Source of the DNA: AC-32 sp963772975
GTDB taxonomy: Bacteria > Actinomycetota > Thermoleophilia > Gaiellales > Gaiellaceae
Direction: 5' to 3'
DNA length: 64,000 bases
Assembly (NCBI GenBank): GCA_963772975.1
Contig: CAVYZH010000002.1
Span: 558,001 to 622,000, forward strand
This document shows positions 16,940 to 25,210 of this stretch, piece after piece. Numbering within the stretch: the first letter of the stretch is position 1; each line of letters opens with the position of its first letter. Under the pieces are notes generated by a model. It was not told where the DNA came from, searched no databases, and saw nothing but the letters and a program-made list of their open reading frames with translations. A program made the translations under genes and the position numbers.

Positions 16940-18162
16940 GCCGCCACTTCCTTGCGGGTCGGGGTCAGGGCCTGCGCGGCGGCGAGGCCGCTGCGGATCG
17001 CGCCTTCCATCGTCGCCGGCCAGCCCGTCGCGGTCCACGCGCCCGCGCGCGTCACGTTCGGACGGCTCGTCTGTGGGCCTGGGCGCTGCGCCTCGCTGCC
17101 CGGTCGGACGGCGATCGTCGCAGCAGGCTCACGGCTGACGCGCGACCACAACAGCTCGGCCGGGCCGAGCCGGCCGGTCAGCTCGGCGGCGATCCGCTCG
17201 ACCAGCTCGCGGCCGCGCAGCTCCATCAGCTCGGGCGCGCCGGAGGAGACGACCGTCAGGTACTGGCCCTGTTCCGGCGGCGAGCCGGTCAGCGCGCCGC
17301 GGTCGAAGACCCAGTGCGCGTCGCTCCCGAGCAGCGCGGCCAGCGGCGAGGCGAGCAGCACACGGTCGAACCAGAGGTGGACGCTGACGATCGGCGAGTC
17401 ATCGAGCTCCGGTTCCGGCTCGCCGAGCAGCCGTCCGCTCTCGCGCGGCGGAACGGCGACGACGATCGCGTCCGCGTCGAGGCGGTCGAGGCTCTCGACC
17501 CGCGCATTCGTTAGAACGTCCGCGCCCGCGGCCTCGAGCGCGCGGCGGGCGGCGTCGCCGTGCATCTCGCCGAGCGGCCGCGCTGGCAGCAGCAGATCGG
17601 AATCGCTGCGCTCGCCGAGCAGCGCGGTGCGGACGGTGAAGTCGCCCGCTTCGGCGCTCGCCTCCTCGCTGCGCAGGTTCAGCGCCGGCCGGATGAACAC
17701 GTCCCAGAAGCGGTCGATCGCCCGCTGCGACTGGCCGCGCGCCCGCAGCGCGTCGGCAAAGGTCGCCCCGCGCGAGTCGCCCCAGCGCGCGAGCGCCCGC
17801 AGGATCCGCAGCCGCTCTCCGAGCGAGACGTGCCGGTAGCGCAGCAGCGTCAGCGCCGAGGGCGAGATCGACGCGCTGCGGCCGTGCTCGTCGAGGACCG
17901 GCAGCTGGAGCGGCACCCTCCGCACCGACCCACTCTGGCCGATGCGGTCGAGGAAGCGCAGGTACTCGGTGAAGCAGCCGAGCGCGACGTGCTGGCCGTT
18001 GTCGGGCGGCGGCTCCGGGTCGCCCTCGCGCCGCGGGAGCGTCTGCACCGCGCCGCCGAGCGTCGGCCGTGCCTCGTGCAGCGTCACCTCGTGCCCACCG
18101 TCCACGAGCTCGAGCGCCGCGCTCAGGCCCGCCAGCCCGCTTCCGACGACCGCGACCTTCAC
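16936..18162 (-). CDS. hpnE: Squalene-producing FAD-dependent desaturase HpnE
   Basis: 408 residues. N-terminal FAD motif VAVVGSGLAGLSAALEL followed by the acidic E in LHEARPTLGG. The mid region FADALRARGQSQRAIDRFWDVFIRPALN is typical of amine-oxidase-like phytoene desaturase relatives, and the C-terminal GAWTATGWPATMEGAIRSGLAAA closes the FAD site. It converts hydroxysqualene to squalene after HpnD and HpnC. The start (GTG 18162) overlaps hpnD as GTGA, and its own stop overlaps shc the same way. Confidence 0.95.
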   Translation of the reverse strand: MKVAVVGSGLAGLSAALELVDGGHEVTLHEARPTLGGAVQTLPRREGDPEPPPDNGQHVALGCFTEYLRFLDRIGQSGSVRRVPLQLPVLDEHGRSASISPSALTLLRYRHVSLGERLRILRALARWGDSRGATFADALRARGQSQRAIDRFWDVFIRPALNLRSEEASAEAGDFTVRTALLGERSDSDLLLPARPLGEMHGDAARRALEAAGADVLTNARVESLDRLDADAIVVAVPPRESGRLLGEPEPELDDSPIVSVHLWFDRVLLASPLAALLGSDAHWVFDRGALTGSPPEQGQYLTVVSSGAPELMELRGRELVERIAAELTGRLGPAELLWSRVSREPAATIAVRPGSEAQRPGPQTSRPNVTRAGAWTATGWPATMEGAIRSGLAAAQALTPTRKEVAA

Positions 18163-18977
18163 CGCAGCAGGCCCGCGCCCACGATCCGCAGCTTGGTCAG
18201 CGGCGAGAGCCGCAGCGAGCCGTCGAAGACGTCGAAGCCGCGCGACTCGATCCGGTCGAGCGTCACGCGGTAAATGCGCGCGAAGGTGGAGACGCACGCC
18301 GCGCTGCGCGAGTCGAGCGTCTCGAGCAGCCCGAGCCCCTCCTCGAGGTGCGCTCGCGCGCGCGAGGCCTGGAACGCCATCAGCGCCCGCCATTCCGGGC
18401 CCGTGTGCCCGGCGGCGATCTCGTCCTCCGTGACGCCGTAAGCGGCGATCTCGTCCTGGGGCAGGTAGACACGGCCAAGCTCCCAGTCCTCGCGCACGTC
18501 CCGGATGATGTTGATCAGCTGCAGCGCCACGCCGAGCGTCGCCGCCCGCTCGACGTCGTCGGAGCCGTAGACCGCGACGCAGGCCACGCCGACGGCCCCC
18601 GCAACGCGCCGGCAGTAGCCGTCGAGCTCGGGGAAGTCCGCGTAACGGTCCTGCTCGGTGTCCTGCAGCCCGCCGTCCACGAGGTCGTGCAGGGCTGCCT
18701 CGGGGATGCCGTAGCGCGCACGGGCGTCGGCGAGCGCGACCAGCATCGCCTCCTCGGGAGCCGCGTCGAGCGCCGCGCGCAGCGACTGCAGGCGCTCGCG
18801 CTTTTGCTCGACCGGCAGCTCGCCGTCGGCGATGTCGTCCACCCGGCGGGCGAAGGCGTAGATCGCCGAGATCGCTCGCCGCTGGTCGCGCGGCAGGACG
18901 CGGATCCCGTAGGCGAAGTTGCGCGCCTCGCGGCGCGTCAGCCGCTCGACCTCGGCGTAGGCGGCTTCCACGCTCAC
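18159..18977 (-). CDS. hpnD: Presqualene diphosphate synthase HpnD
   Basis: 272 residues of the squalene/phytoene synthase fold. First Asp-rich motif ARRVDDIAD (about residues 43-51); second NIIRDVREDWELGRVYLP. Both chelate magnesium for the two farnesyl diphosphates. GYCRRVAGAVG is also family-typical. It couples two FPP into presqualene diphosphate. GTG 18977 overlaps the stop of hpnC (GTGA). Confidence 0.95.
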   Translation of the reverse strand: MSVEAAYAEVERLTRREARNFAYGIRVLPRDQRRAISAIYAFARRVDDIADGELPVEQKRERLQSLRAALDAAPEEAMLVALADARARYGIPEAALHDLVDGGLQDTEQDRYADFPELDGYCRRVAGAVGVACVAVYGSDDVERAATLGVALQLINIIRDVREDWELGRVYLPQDEIAAYGVTEDEIAAGHTGPEWRALMAFQASRARAHLEEGLGLLETLDSRSAACVSTFARIYRVTLDRIESRGFDVFDGSLRLSPLTKLRIVGAGLLR

Positions 18978-19780
18978 CGAATCGCCGCCAGGGCGAGCCG
19001 CGCGCGCGAGGGCCGCGGGCGGCCGTTGAAGATGTCCCAGTCGGCGCGCTCGAGCGCCTCGAGCGCCGCGAGGCCGCCGCGCGCGAAGAGCGCCACCGCC
19101 CGCCCGACGCGCCCCCCGCCGAGCCGCCGCCCGAGCTCCTCGCCGGATGCGAGCAGTCCCCGCGCCCGCTCGGCCTCGAACTCGAGCAGCCGCCGCAGCT
19201 CGGGGCTCGGCCGGTCAAGGTCCTCGACGCCGAAGCGCCGCCGGTCCTCCGCGGGCAGGTACACGCGCCCCAGCGCCAGGTCGCGTGGCACGTCCTGCAG
19301 GAAGTTGACGAGCTGCAGGCCAGTGCAGACGTCGTCGGAGAGCGCGACCGCCTCGGAGTCGTCGGCCCGGCCGAGCACGCCGAGCACGAGCCGGCCGACC
19401 GGATCAGCCGAATGGACGCAGTAGCCCTTCAGCTCGAGCCACGTGTCGTAGGCCGAGACTCGCTGGTCGATCCGGTTCGCCTCGATCAGCCGCAGAAACG
19501 GCTCGCGCGGGAGCGAGCAGGCGCGGATCGTCGGTTGCAGCTCGCGCATCACCTCCCAGGTGGGCTCGCCGTCGTAACACGCCTCGAGCTGCGCCTCGAG
19601 CTCGTCGAGCGCCGCAAGCCGATCACCGGGCACTTCGTCGCCGAGCATGTCGACCAGGCGGGCGAACCCGTAGATCGCGCGCAAGTGTGGGCGCAGAGCC
19701 CGCGGGAACAGCAGCGAGGCAACGGGGAAGTTCTCCGTGCGTGCCCGAGTGGCAACCGAGCGCGCGGTAGGCGAATCCAT
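18974..19780 (-). CDS. hpnC: Squalene synthase-like HpnC (hydroxysqualene synthase)
   Basis: 268 residues from ATG 19780. The N-terminal ENFPVASLLFP is a mark of HpnC. ARLVDMLGDE takes the place of the first Asp motif and NFLQDVPRDLALGRVYLP is the second. It turns presqualene diphosphate into hydroxysqualene. It is the first gene of the seven-gene hopanoid operon. The promoter must lie within or beyond the short space shared with the response-regulator remnant on the other strand. Confidence 0.94.
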   Translation of the reverse strand: MDSPTARSVATRARTENFPVASLLFPRALRPHLRAIYGFARLVDMLGDEVPGDRLAALDELEAQLEACYDGEPTWEVMRELQPTIRACSLPREPFLRLIEANRIDQRVSAYDTWLELKGYCVHSADPVGRLVLGVLGRADDSEAVALSDDVCTGLQLVNFLQDVPRDLALGRVYLPAEDRRRFGVEDLDRPSPELRRLLEFEAERARGLLASGEELGRRLGGGRVGRAVALFARGGLAALEALERADWDIFNGRPRPSRARLALAAIR

Positions 19781-19803
19781 GAGCAAAACCTATAGTCGCC
19801 ACG

Positions 19804-19925
19804 TGAGCCAGAGCGAGCCCGGCGCGATTGTGGCCGGTGCGGACGCCTACCTGCGCAAGCCGTTCAGCCCGCATGATCTGCAGGACCGGACCGAGGCGCT
19901 GCTGCGAGCTCAGCCCGGCGAGTAG
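19804..19925 (+). pseudogene. C-terminal fragment of a response-regulator receiver domain
   Basis: A 40-codon open stretch (from GTG 19804) reads AIVAGADAYLRKPFSPHDLQ and DRTEALLRA. This is the beta5-alpha5 end of a receiver domain, with the conserved Lys-Pro. The phosphoacceptor and all earlier parts are missing. It overlaps the end of the true regulator on the opposite strand by 16 bases. It is probably the leftover of a lost two-component regulator; a functional micro-protein is unlikely. Confidence 0.55.
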
Positions 19926-20596
19926 CGGTAGCCGTACCCGCGCACGGTTTCGATCGCATCGGGCGGGACGCCCACGGCGGCCAGCTTGCGGCGCAGGTAG
20001 CCCACGTAGAGCTTGACCTGGTCGCGCGAGGAGCCCCGCTCGCCGCCCCAGGCGAGCTCGAGCAACTGATCGTGCGCGAGGAGCTGGCCGGGATGGTCGA
20101 CGAAGGCGGTGAGGAGCCGGTATTCGAGCGGCGTCAACTCGACCGGCTGGTCACCGGCCCGCACGCTGCGCTGCGAGAAGTCGACCTCGAGCAAACCGTC
20201 GCGATAGGCGTCGCGCACCTCCGGCGCCGGCGCTCGGCGAAGGACGCTCTCGACGCGCGCGAGCAGCTCCTGGCGCCCGAACGGCTTGGTCACGTAGTCG
20301 TCCGCGCCGGCCCGCAACGCGCGTACCTTCTCGAGCTCGGCGCCAAGCGCGCTCACCATCACGACGGGCACATCACTCAGCTCGCGGATCCGGTCGAGCG
20401 TCGCCCAGCCGTCCAGCTCGGGCATCGAGATGTCGAGCAGCACCAGGTCGGGCCGCTCTTCGAACAGCGACTTCAGCGCGTCGCGGCCGTTCAGCGCCTC
20501 GCTGACCTCGTAACCGGCACGCGTCAGCAGCTCGCTGACCAGCGCGCGCACGTCGGCGTCGTCGTCCACCACCAGCACGGTGCCCGGGGCGTTCAC
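19910..20596 (-). CDS. OmpR-family response regulator
   Basis: 228 residues from GTG 20596. The receiver domain has acidic Asp11-13 (VVDDDADVR), phosphoacceptor Asp55 (LVLLDISMPELDG), the switch Ser (VSALG) and Lys104 (VTKPFG). A winged-helix DNA-binding domain follows (VELTPLEYRLLTAFVDHPGQ, DQVKLYVGYLRRKLAA, ETVRGYGYRYSPG). No histidine kinase is adjacent. It lies downstream of the DUF192 gene on the same strand and may be co-transcribed with it. Confidence 0.93.
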   Translation of the reverse strand: MNAPGTVLVVDDDADVRALVSELLTRAGYEVSEALNGRDALKSLFEERPDLVLLDISMPELDGWATLDRIRELSDVPVVMVSALGAELEKVRALRAGADDYVTKPFGRQELLARVESVLRRAPAPEVRDAYRDGLLEVDFSQRSVRAGDQPVELTPLEYRLLTAFVDHPGQLLAHDQLLELAWGGERGSSRDQVKLYVGYLRRKLAAVGVPPDAIETVRGYGYRYSPG

Positions 20597-20636
20597 CGGC
20601 CCCTCATACCACACCCCCGCGCTGGGCCGAAGGCGC

Positions 20637-21050
20637 TCAGCTCGGGCGAGCCGAGGCAGGGCCCGGCGGATGCGCCGGGAGACTTCCCGGCGCGCTCCGC
20701 CAGACCTGCGTCAGCGAGACCCCGGGCTTGAGCCCGCGCCTCTGGGCCTCGCCGGCCGGGAGCTCGAGCACGGCTCGGGCGCCTTTGCAGGCCGCCATTC
20801 GCCACGGAGACAGCTCGGGCGCGACCTTGAGCACGCGGTCCTCCCGGTCGAGGAAGACGGCGTCGATCGGAAACCGCATGAAGGCGGTGTGGATGGACGA
20901 CGCCGGCCGGAGCAGCATCCCCTCGCCCGAGGAGAGGCCGCTCCGGCCAAGAAGGCCACGCAGGCGGGCGAGCGCCGTCTCCGCGAGGAGACAGTGCTCG
21001 CAGACGACGTTTCCGTCGTCGTTCGCCAGTGCGACCTGAGGCAATGCCAT
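20637..21050 (-). CDS. DUF192 family protein
   Basis: 137 residues. The family core is clear: LLGRSGLSSGEGMLLRPASSIHTAFMRFPIDAVFLDRE and ARAVLELPAGEAQRRGLKPG. Members are small beta proteins, often secreted; here no signal peptide is seen. The tail after LTQVW is Pro/Ser-rich. ATG 21050 lies four bases after the stop of the upstream M15-like gene, so the two form an operon. Function unknown; DUF192 genes often sit near tad pilus loci in actinobacteria, as here. Confidence 0.85.
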   Translation of the reverse strand: MALPQVALANDDGNVVCEHCLLAETALARLRGLLGRSGLSSGEGMLLRPASSIHTAFMRFPIDAVFLDREDRVLKVAPELSPWRMAACKGARAVLELPAGEAQRRGLKPGVSLTQVWRSAPGSLPAHPPGPASARPS

Positions 21051-21054
21051 GCGA

Positions 21055-22437
21055 CTAGTACCCGACGTGGATGTGGTCGTAGTGGTTGGCCAGGGCGAAC
21101 GAGGGACCGCCCATGCCGAGCAGGGAGATCACCTGTGCGGGGAGCATTCCGCCGGGCAGCATCAGGATGCTGCGGACGGCCTGCTCCGTGATCCCGCCAG
21201 GCGCCTGGTGCCCGAAGATCGAGACCTCGTGCAGGGCCGCGATGTCGACGGCCCGCCCGTAGATGTGCGCCGAGACGACGCCCGGTCGCGCATACAGGTG
21301 GTGCCCGCTGATCAGGCACGAGACGCTCACCTGGTGGTAGGTCTCGGCCAGGTACAGCATCAACGCGAGCACGCGGACGTCCACGTGGCCCTTGGCGACG
21401 TCCTGCCGACCGCCCGGGTAGATCTGGAGGCGCTGATCGTGCAACACGCGGTCCTGCAGGTCAGCCTTCTGCGAGAGCAGGCCGTCGACCAGGCTCGCGA
21501 GCCCGACTGCGCGGTAGTAGTGGCGGAGTGCGACCACGCGGTCGGCGAGCGATGTCTCGCCGGAGTAGGCGAGCGTCGCCGCCCACGGGTTGGCGCGACC
21601 GCCGAAGCCCGCGAGCTTGAGCGCGAGCGCCCGGAGCCCTGACGAACCGGCCGGGACGCGGCCGTTGTGGCCCTCGGCCCGCAGCGTCGCCAGCACGAGC
21701 GCCCAGTCGACGTGCGCGGTGCGCGAGAAGGTGACCAGCTGGCGGGCAAAGCCGACCTTCAGCCGGGCGGCCGGCGGGGTCGGGTCGGGCGCGGCGCGGT
21801 TCAGCCACACCGTCGCCGACGGGAACGCCGCCACCTCGGGGTCGAGCGCCGGCGCCTTCGGGGCGCTTTGCTTCGGCTTCGAGCGCGGCTTCGAGTCCGG
21901 CTTCGTCTGCTTGGCCAGCGCGGGACGCGCGACGTGCGTCTTCGTGACCGCGACGCTCTTGGCGGAGGCGGTCGAGCTCGCCTGCGGCCGCGAGACGGCC
22001 GTGGCGGCCGCCTTGGCCGTCACGCGCGCGGGCACAACTGTCGGCCTGGCCGCCGCCTGCGGCTCCGCCTGCACGACGTGCACGACGGACTGCGCAGCCG
22101 GGGTCTTGCCGGCCACGCCGGTCGCGCCGCTCGCCCCTGAGGCGCCGGTCGCGCCCGTCGCGGCGGGGGTCACCGCGTCTTCCCCGAGCAGCGAGTAGAC
22201 GCCGTTGCCGGCCCCCGCGGAAAGCGCGAGTCCGGCGCAGAAGATGGAGCAGAAGGAGAGGGTCTGTACGAACCGGCGCGTGTGCTTGCGCGGCTCCGCG
22301 GGCTCGGTCTGCAGCTTGCGCTCGTCCCACTCGTCCCAGGCCCGGCCCAGACCGATCGCGGTCAGGATCGTCCTGGCGAGTGAGATCAGGAGGAGGTGCT
22401 GGATCAACCGCCTGGTCAAGGACTTCCGTCGTGGCAT
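21055..22437 (-). CDS. Secreted/membrane-anchored protein with M15-like C-terminal motif
   Basis: 460 residues. A cytoplasmic basic N-tail and one hydrophobic segment (FCSIFCAGLALSAGAG) are followed by an Ala/Gly/Thr- and Lys/Pro-rich low-complexity linker (about 95-215). The folded part begins at ARLKVGFARQLVTFSRT. The C-terminus holds SAHIYGRAVDIAAL and NHYDHIHVGY, matching the zinc ligands (SxHxxGxAxD and DHxH) of LAS/M15 peptidases such as D-Ala-D-Ala carboxypeptidases. It may trim peptidoglycan where pili pass. It is divergent to the flp gene. Confidence 0.7.
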   Translation of the reverse strand: MPRRKSLTRRLIQHLLLISLARTILTAIGLGRAWDEWDERKLQTEPAEPRKHTRRFVQTLSFCSIFCAGLALSAGAGNGVYSLLGEDAVTPAATGATGASGASGATGVAGKTPAAQSVVHVVQAEPQAAARPTVVPARVTAKAAATAVSRPQASSTASAKSVAVTKTHVARPALAKQTKPDSKPRSKPKQSAPKAPALDPEVAAFPSATVWLNRAAPDPTPPAARLKVGFARQLVTFSRTAHVDWALVLATLRAEGHNGRVPAGSSGLRALALKLAGFGGRANPWAATLAYSGETSLADRVVALRHYYRAVGLASLVDGLLSQKADLQDRVLHDQRLQIYPGGRQDVAKGHVDVRVLALMLYLAETYHQVSVSCLISGHHLYARPGVVSAHIYGRAVDIAALHEVSIFGHQAPGGITEQAVRSILMLPGGMLPAQVISLLGMGGPSFALANHYDHIHVGY

Positions 22438-22824
22438 TGCCTTTTGCTCCCGTTCGTCGGGCGCCGGTGGGCCGCCACCTGGGCGCGGATCCTGATGTCT
22501 GCATCCGCGGGCCGTACGGACTTGAGAGCACTATCGGCGCCGACCCCTGCCGGCCCTCCCCCAAATGAGGGACTTGAGCCCGAGATCCCCTGTACGAGGG
22601 ATGAGCCGACGGCCCGATCGGAACGATGATCGCGGCAGATTGAGCCATAGGCGGCGCGGCCACGCCGAGACACTTTCGGAGGTTTCCCCGGCTGTGACCA
22701 AGCGCGTTGCCCGCAAGATCGAACGGCTCGTTCGGCATCACCTTTCCATCGATCACCCGCTTTTTCCCTACGGAAATTCGCGCGCAACCGCGTGCGCATC
22801 GATCAGCGAAGGGAGGTGACACAG
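22438..22824 (+). promoter_or_regulatory. Divergent intergenic region upstream of flp
   Basis: 387 bases with no credible gene. It must hold the promoters of the tad operon and of the opposite M15-like gene. A 9-bp direct repeat GGACTTGAG occurs at 22518-22526 and 22570-22578, 52 bases apart. The part just before flp is less GC-rich. I recognise no riboswitch. Confidence 0.5.
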
Positions 22825-23013
22825 ATGCTGAAGCTCTTCACCTTCGTGCAGACCGCCGCTTACTCGCTCCGCAATCGCGAGGAGGGGCAGACGATGGCGG
22901 AGTACGGCGTGGTCCTCGCCGTGATCACGCTCGCCGTGATCGGTGCGATCACGCTCCTCTCTGACAACGTCCGCGCTGCGATCGAGAACGTCGCCGGAAT
23001 TCTCCCCGGCTAG
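22825..23013 (+). CDS. flp: Flp-family type IVb pilin
   Basis: 62 residues. The prepilin cleavage site is EEG/QTMAEYG, with the conserved Glu at +5 and Tyr at +6 of the mature chain. The hydrophobic stalk VVLAVITLAVIGAITLL follows. The leader before the cut is about 22 residues. A perfect Shine-Dalgarno GGGAGG sits 10 bases before ATG 22825. This is the major pilus subunit and first gene of the tad locus. No prepilin peptidase gene is in the window. Confidence 0.95.
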   Translation: MLKLFTFVQTAAYSLRNREEGQTMAEYGVVLAVITLAVIGAITLLSDNVRAAIENVAGILPG

Positions 23014-23039
23014 GAAAACACCGCAGTTTCTCCGGTAGG

Positions 23040-23063
23040 GGGCCCCTTCGCGAGAAGGGGCCC
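23040..23063 (+). terminator. Hairpin after flp (attenuator-like)
   Basis: A perfect 10-bp stem GGGCCCCTTC / GAAGGGGCCC with a GCGA tetraloop, 27 bases after the flp stop and 40 before tadE. No T-run follows, so it may act as a partial terminator or mRNA-stabilising 3' structure giving far more pilin than assembly proteins. Confidence 0.7.
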
Positions 23064-23102
23064 ACTCCCACTCCCGAGCTACAGAAAGAACTCCCGTGAA
23101 CA

Positions 23103-23502
23103 TTGCTTCTTCGCCGCAAAATCGACTTCAAATCGGAACAGGGTCAGTCGCTGACCGAATTCGCGCTTGCTTTGCCGATCCTGGCCCTGCTCCTGTTTGC
23201 GGTGATCCAGTTCGGGATCGCCTTCAACAACTACGTCACCCTCACCGACGCGACCCGCGCCGGCGCCCGCAAGGCGGCCGTCGGACGGCAATCGGTCAAC
23301 CCAGTGAGCGACTGCCAGGCCGCGATCCGCGAGCTCGGCAAGAGACCTGAAGCAGTCCGACCTGGTCCCGAGCTGCTCGTCGACCTGGCAGCCGGGCGCG
23401 GACGTAACCGTCACTGCGACCTATCCCTACAAGATCAGCCTGCTCGGACTCGTCGTGAAGACGGGACGCCTCTCGAGCACAACCACGGAGCGTGTGGAAT
23501 GA
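23103..23502 (+). pseudogene. tadE: TadE-like minor pilin, frameshifted
   Basis: N-terminal SEQGQSLTEFALALPILALLLF is the TadE prepilin-like signal with Glu+5. The next part, FGIAFNNYVTLTDATRAGARKAA, is typical. Near 23340 the frame slips. The next frame reads DLKQSDLVP, ADVTVTATYPYKISLLGLVV and ends TTTERVE before TGA 23500-23502, where the next gene's ATG overlaps. Joined, it is a normal member of about 133 residues. One lost base, a likely assembly error, explains it. The start is weak: TTG 23103 is in frame, GTG 23096 is not. Confidence 0.8.
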
Positions 23503-24410
23503 ATTCTCGAAGCGACCGCGGCCAGGCAACCGTCCTGACACTCGTCTTTCTCGTCGTCCTGCTCGGCATGGCGGCGCTGGTGCTCGACATCGGCTCGTGG
23601 TACCGCGCTGACCGCGCGACGCAGAACACGGCCGACGCCGCGGCGCTCGCGGGGGCTCAGGCTCTCCCGTCGGATCCGGGCAACGCGAACACACTCGCGC
23701 TCCAGTACATGACCAAGAACGGCGGCGGCACTCCCACCGTCACCCTCTCGTCCAAGTTCGCCACCAACGACACGGTCAAGGTCAACGTGTCTCGCCCCGC
23801 GACGGGCATCTTCACGAAGCTGTTCGGCGTCCGCACGGTCACCGTCGGGTCGCACGCATCCGCGCGCGCGAGCCTGATGGACCAGGCGAAGTACGTCGCG
23901 CCGATCGGCGTCAACATCCTCAACCCGAAGCTGAAGGGCACGGCAACCTGCCCGTGCTTCGGCGGCACGAACCTGACCACCCTGCCCCTCGGCAAGACGG
24001 GCGCGCCAGGCTCGTTCGACCTGATCAACATCGATGAGAGCCACGGCGGCACCGGCCCGAGCCTCCTCGCCGACTGGATCCTGAAGGGCTTCGACGGCTA
24101 CCTCTCGCTCGGCGACTACTTCTCGGACGCCGGCGCGAAGTGGAACTCGTCGGAGGTGCAGAACGCCCTCACCGTCCGCCGCAACACCGAGCTGCTCTTC
24201 CCCGTCTACGACACGATCACGGGCACGGGCTCGAACGCCCAGTACCACGTGATCGCCTGGGTCGGCTTCCACCTGACCGGTCACACGGAGTCCGGCAGCA
24301 GCGGAACCATCACCGGCTGGTTCACCGAGGTCGTGTGGACCGGTATCGCCTCTACCACTGCGACCGGGCAGCCGAACCTCGGCGCCCGCGTCGTCAACCT
24401 CGTCGACTGA
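23499..24410 (+). CDS. TadG-like pilus assembly protein
   Basis: 303 residues. An N-terminal anchor (RGQATVLTLVFLVVLLGMAALVLDIG) is followed by WYRADRATQNTADAAALAGAQALP, the Tad-like (Flp assembly) motif. The remainder is extracytoplasmic, with a CPCFGG cysteine pair and a beta-rich C-terminal part. It starts at ATG 23499, overlapping the tadE stop. It likely scaffolds the Flp pilus at the outer face. The von Willebrand domain found in some TadG proteins is not evident; a VWA domain is instead fused to TadB downstream. Confidence 0.85.
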   Translation: MNSRSDRGQATVLTLVFLVVLLGMAALVLDIGSWYRADRATQNTADAAALAGAQALPSDPGNANTLALQYMTKNGGGTPTVTLSSKFATNDTVKVNVSRPATGIFTKLFGVRTVTVGSHASARASLMDQAKYVAPIGVNILNPKLKGTATCPCFGGTNLTTLPLGKTGAPGSFDLINIDESHGGTGPSLLADWILKGFDGYLSLGDYFSDAGAKWNSSEVQNALTVRRNTELLFPVYDTITGTGSNAQYHVIAWVGFHLTGHTESGSSGTITGWFTEVVWTGIASTTATGQPNLGARVVNLVD

Positions 24411-24429
24411 CCTCAAAGGACAAGGAGCA

Positions 24430-25201
24430 ATGGCATATCGAGCTAGAAACATCCTGATCGCGGTCGCCCTCGCCGCTGTGGCCGCCCTGCTCACGAGCTT
24501 CTACGTGACCAGCTACAAGCGGCATGTACAGCGCGGCGAGGACCACGTGACGGTGCTCGTTGCCAAGAAGGACATTGTCGTCGGCGCGAGCGGTGCCGAC
24601 GTCGCCGGCCAGCTGTCGTCGCTGGACGTGGCCCGGAAGAGCGTCGTGCCGGGCGCGATCTCCAGCGCCGACCAGCTCGCCGGCCTCGTCGCCACCGAGC
24701 CCACGCTCGAGGGCGAGCAGGTCACGACCCGCCGCTTCAGCCCCCGCACCCACGTCGGTGTCAAGGCCCAGCTGAGCGGCACGCTCAGGGCGCTCTCGCT
24801 CGAGGGCGACCAGAACCAGCTGCTCGCCGGCACCGTCAAGGACGGCGACAGCGTCGACTTCGTCGCCGCCCTGAAGAAGCCGGGCGACCAGGACATCTAC
24901 TTCAGCCGCGTGCTCGTGCGCGACATCAAGGTTCTACGGGCGCCGAACTGCGCCGCCGCCAGGCAGCAAGCTGACGGGCGGAGCGAACTCGGACTACGCG
25001 GTGATGCTGGCCCTGACCGACAGCCAGGCCCAGAAGCTCCAGTACATGCTGGCCAACGCCGGCGGCACCGGGGCGGAGCGATGGCACCTCGAACTCCGGC
25101 CGGTCGCGCACGACGCCGACAGTCCCGACCACCTCGACAGCTTCGAAAGCGTCCTCACTGGCGGCCTCAGCGCCGGCCAGCGGAAGACGCTGGGCCGCTA
25201 G
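24430..25201 (+). pseudogene. cpaB: CpaB/RcpC pilus assembly protein, single frameshift
   Basis: An N-terminal membrane helix (ILIAVALAAVAALLTSFYV) leads to the SAF-like domain (VTVLVAKKDIVVGA). RKSVVPGAIS and GDSVDFVAALKKP are typical of RcpC/CpaB. At about 24955 an extra base breaks the frame after APNCAAA. The next frame continues SKLTGGANSDYAVMLALTDS, QAQKLQYMLANAG and ends at TAG 25199-25201. The joined protein is about 256 residues and complete, so the gene is probably intact in the organism. It lies nine bases before cpaE. Confidence 0.82.
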
Positions 25202-25210
25202 GAGGCCACG

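Noticed and set aside
20580..21191. Plus-strand frame opposite DUF192
   Set aside because: Arg-rich shadow; the minus-strand DUF192 motif is clear.
22438..22824. A c-di-GMP riboswitch upstream of flp
   Set aside because: I could not find the conserved GEMM core or tetraloop receptor; only a short direct repeat is supported.
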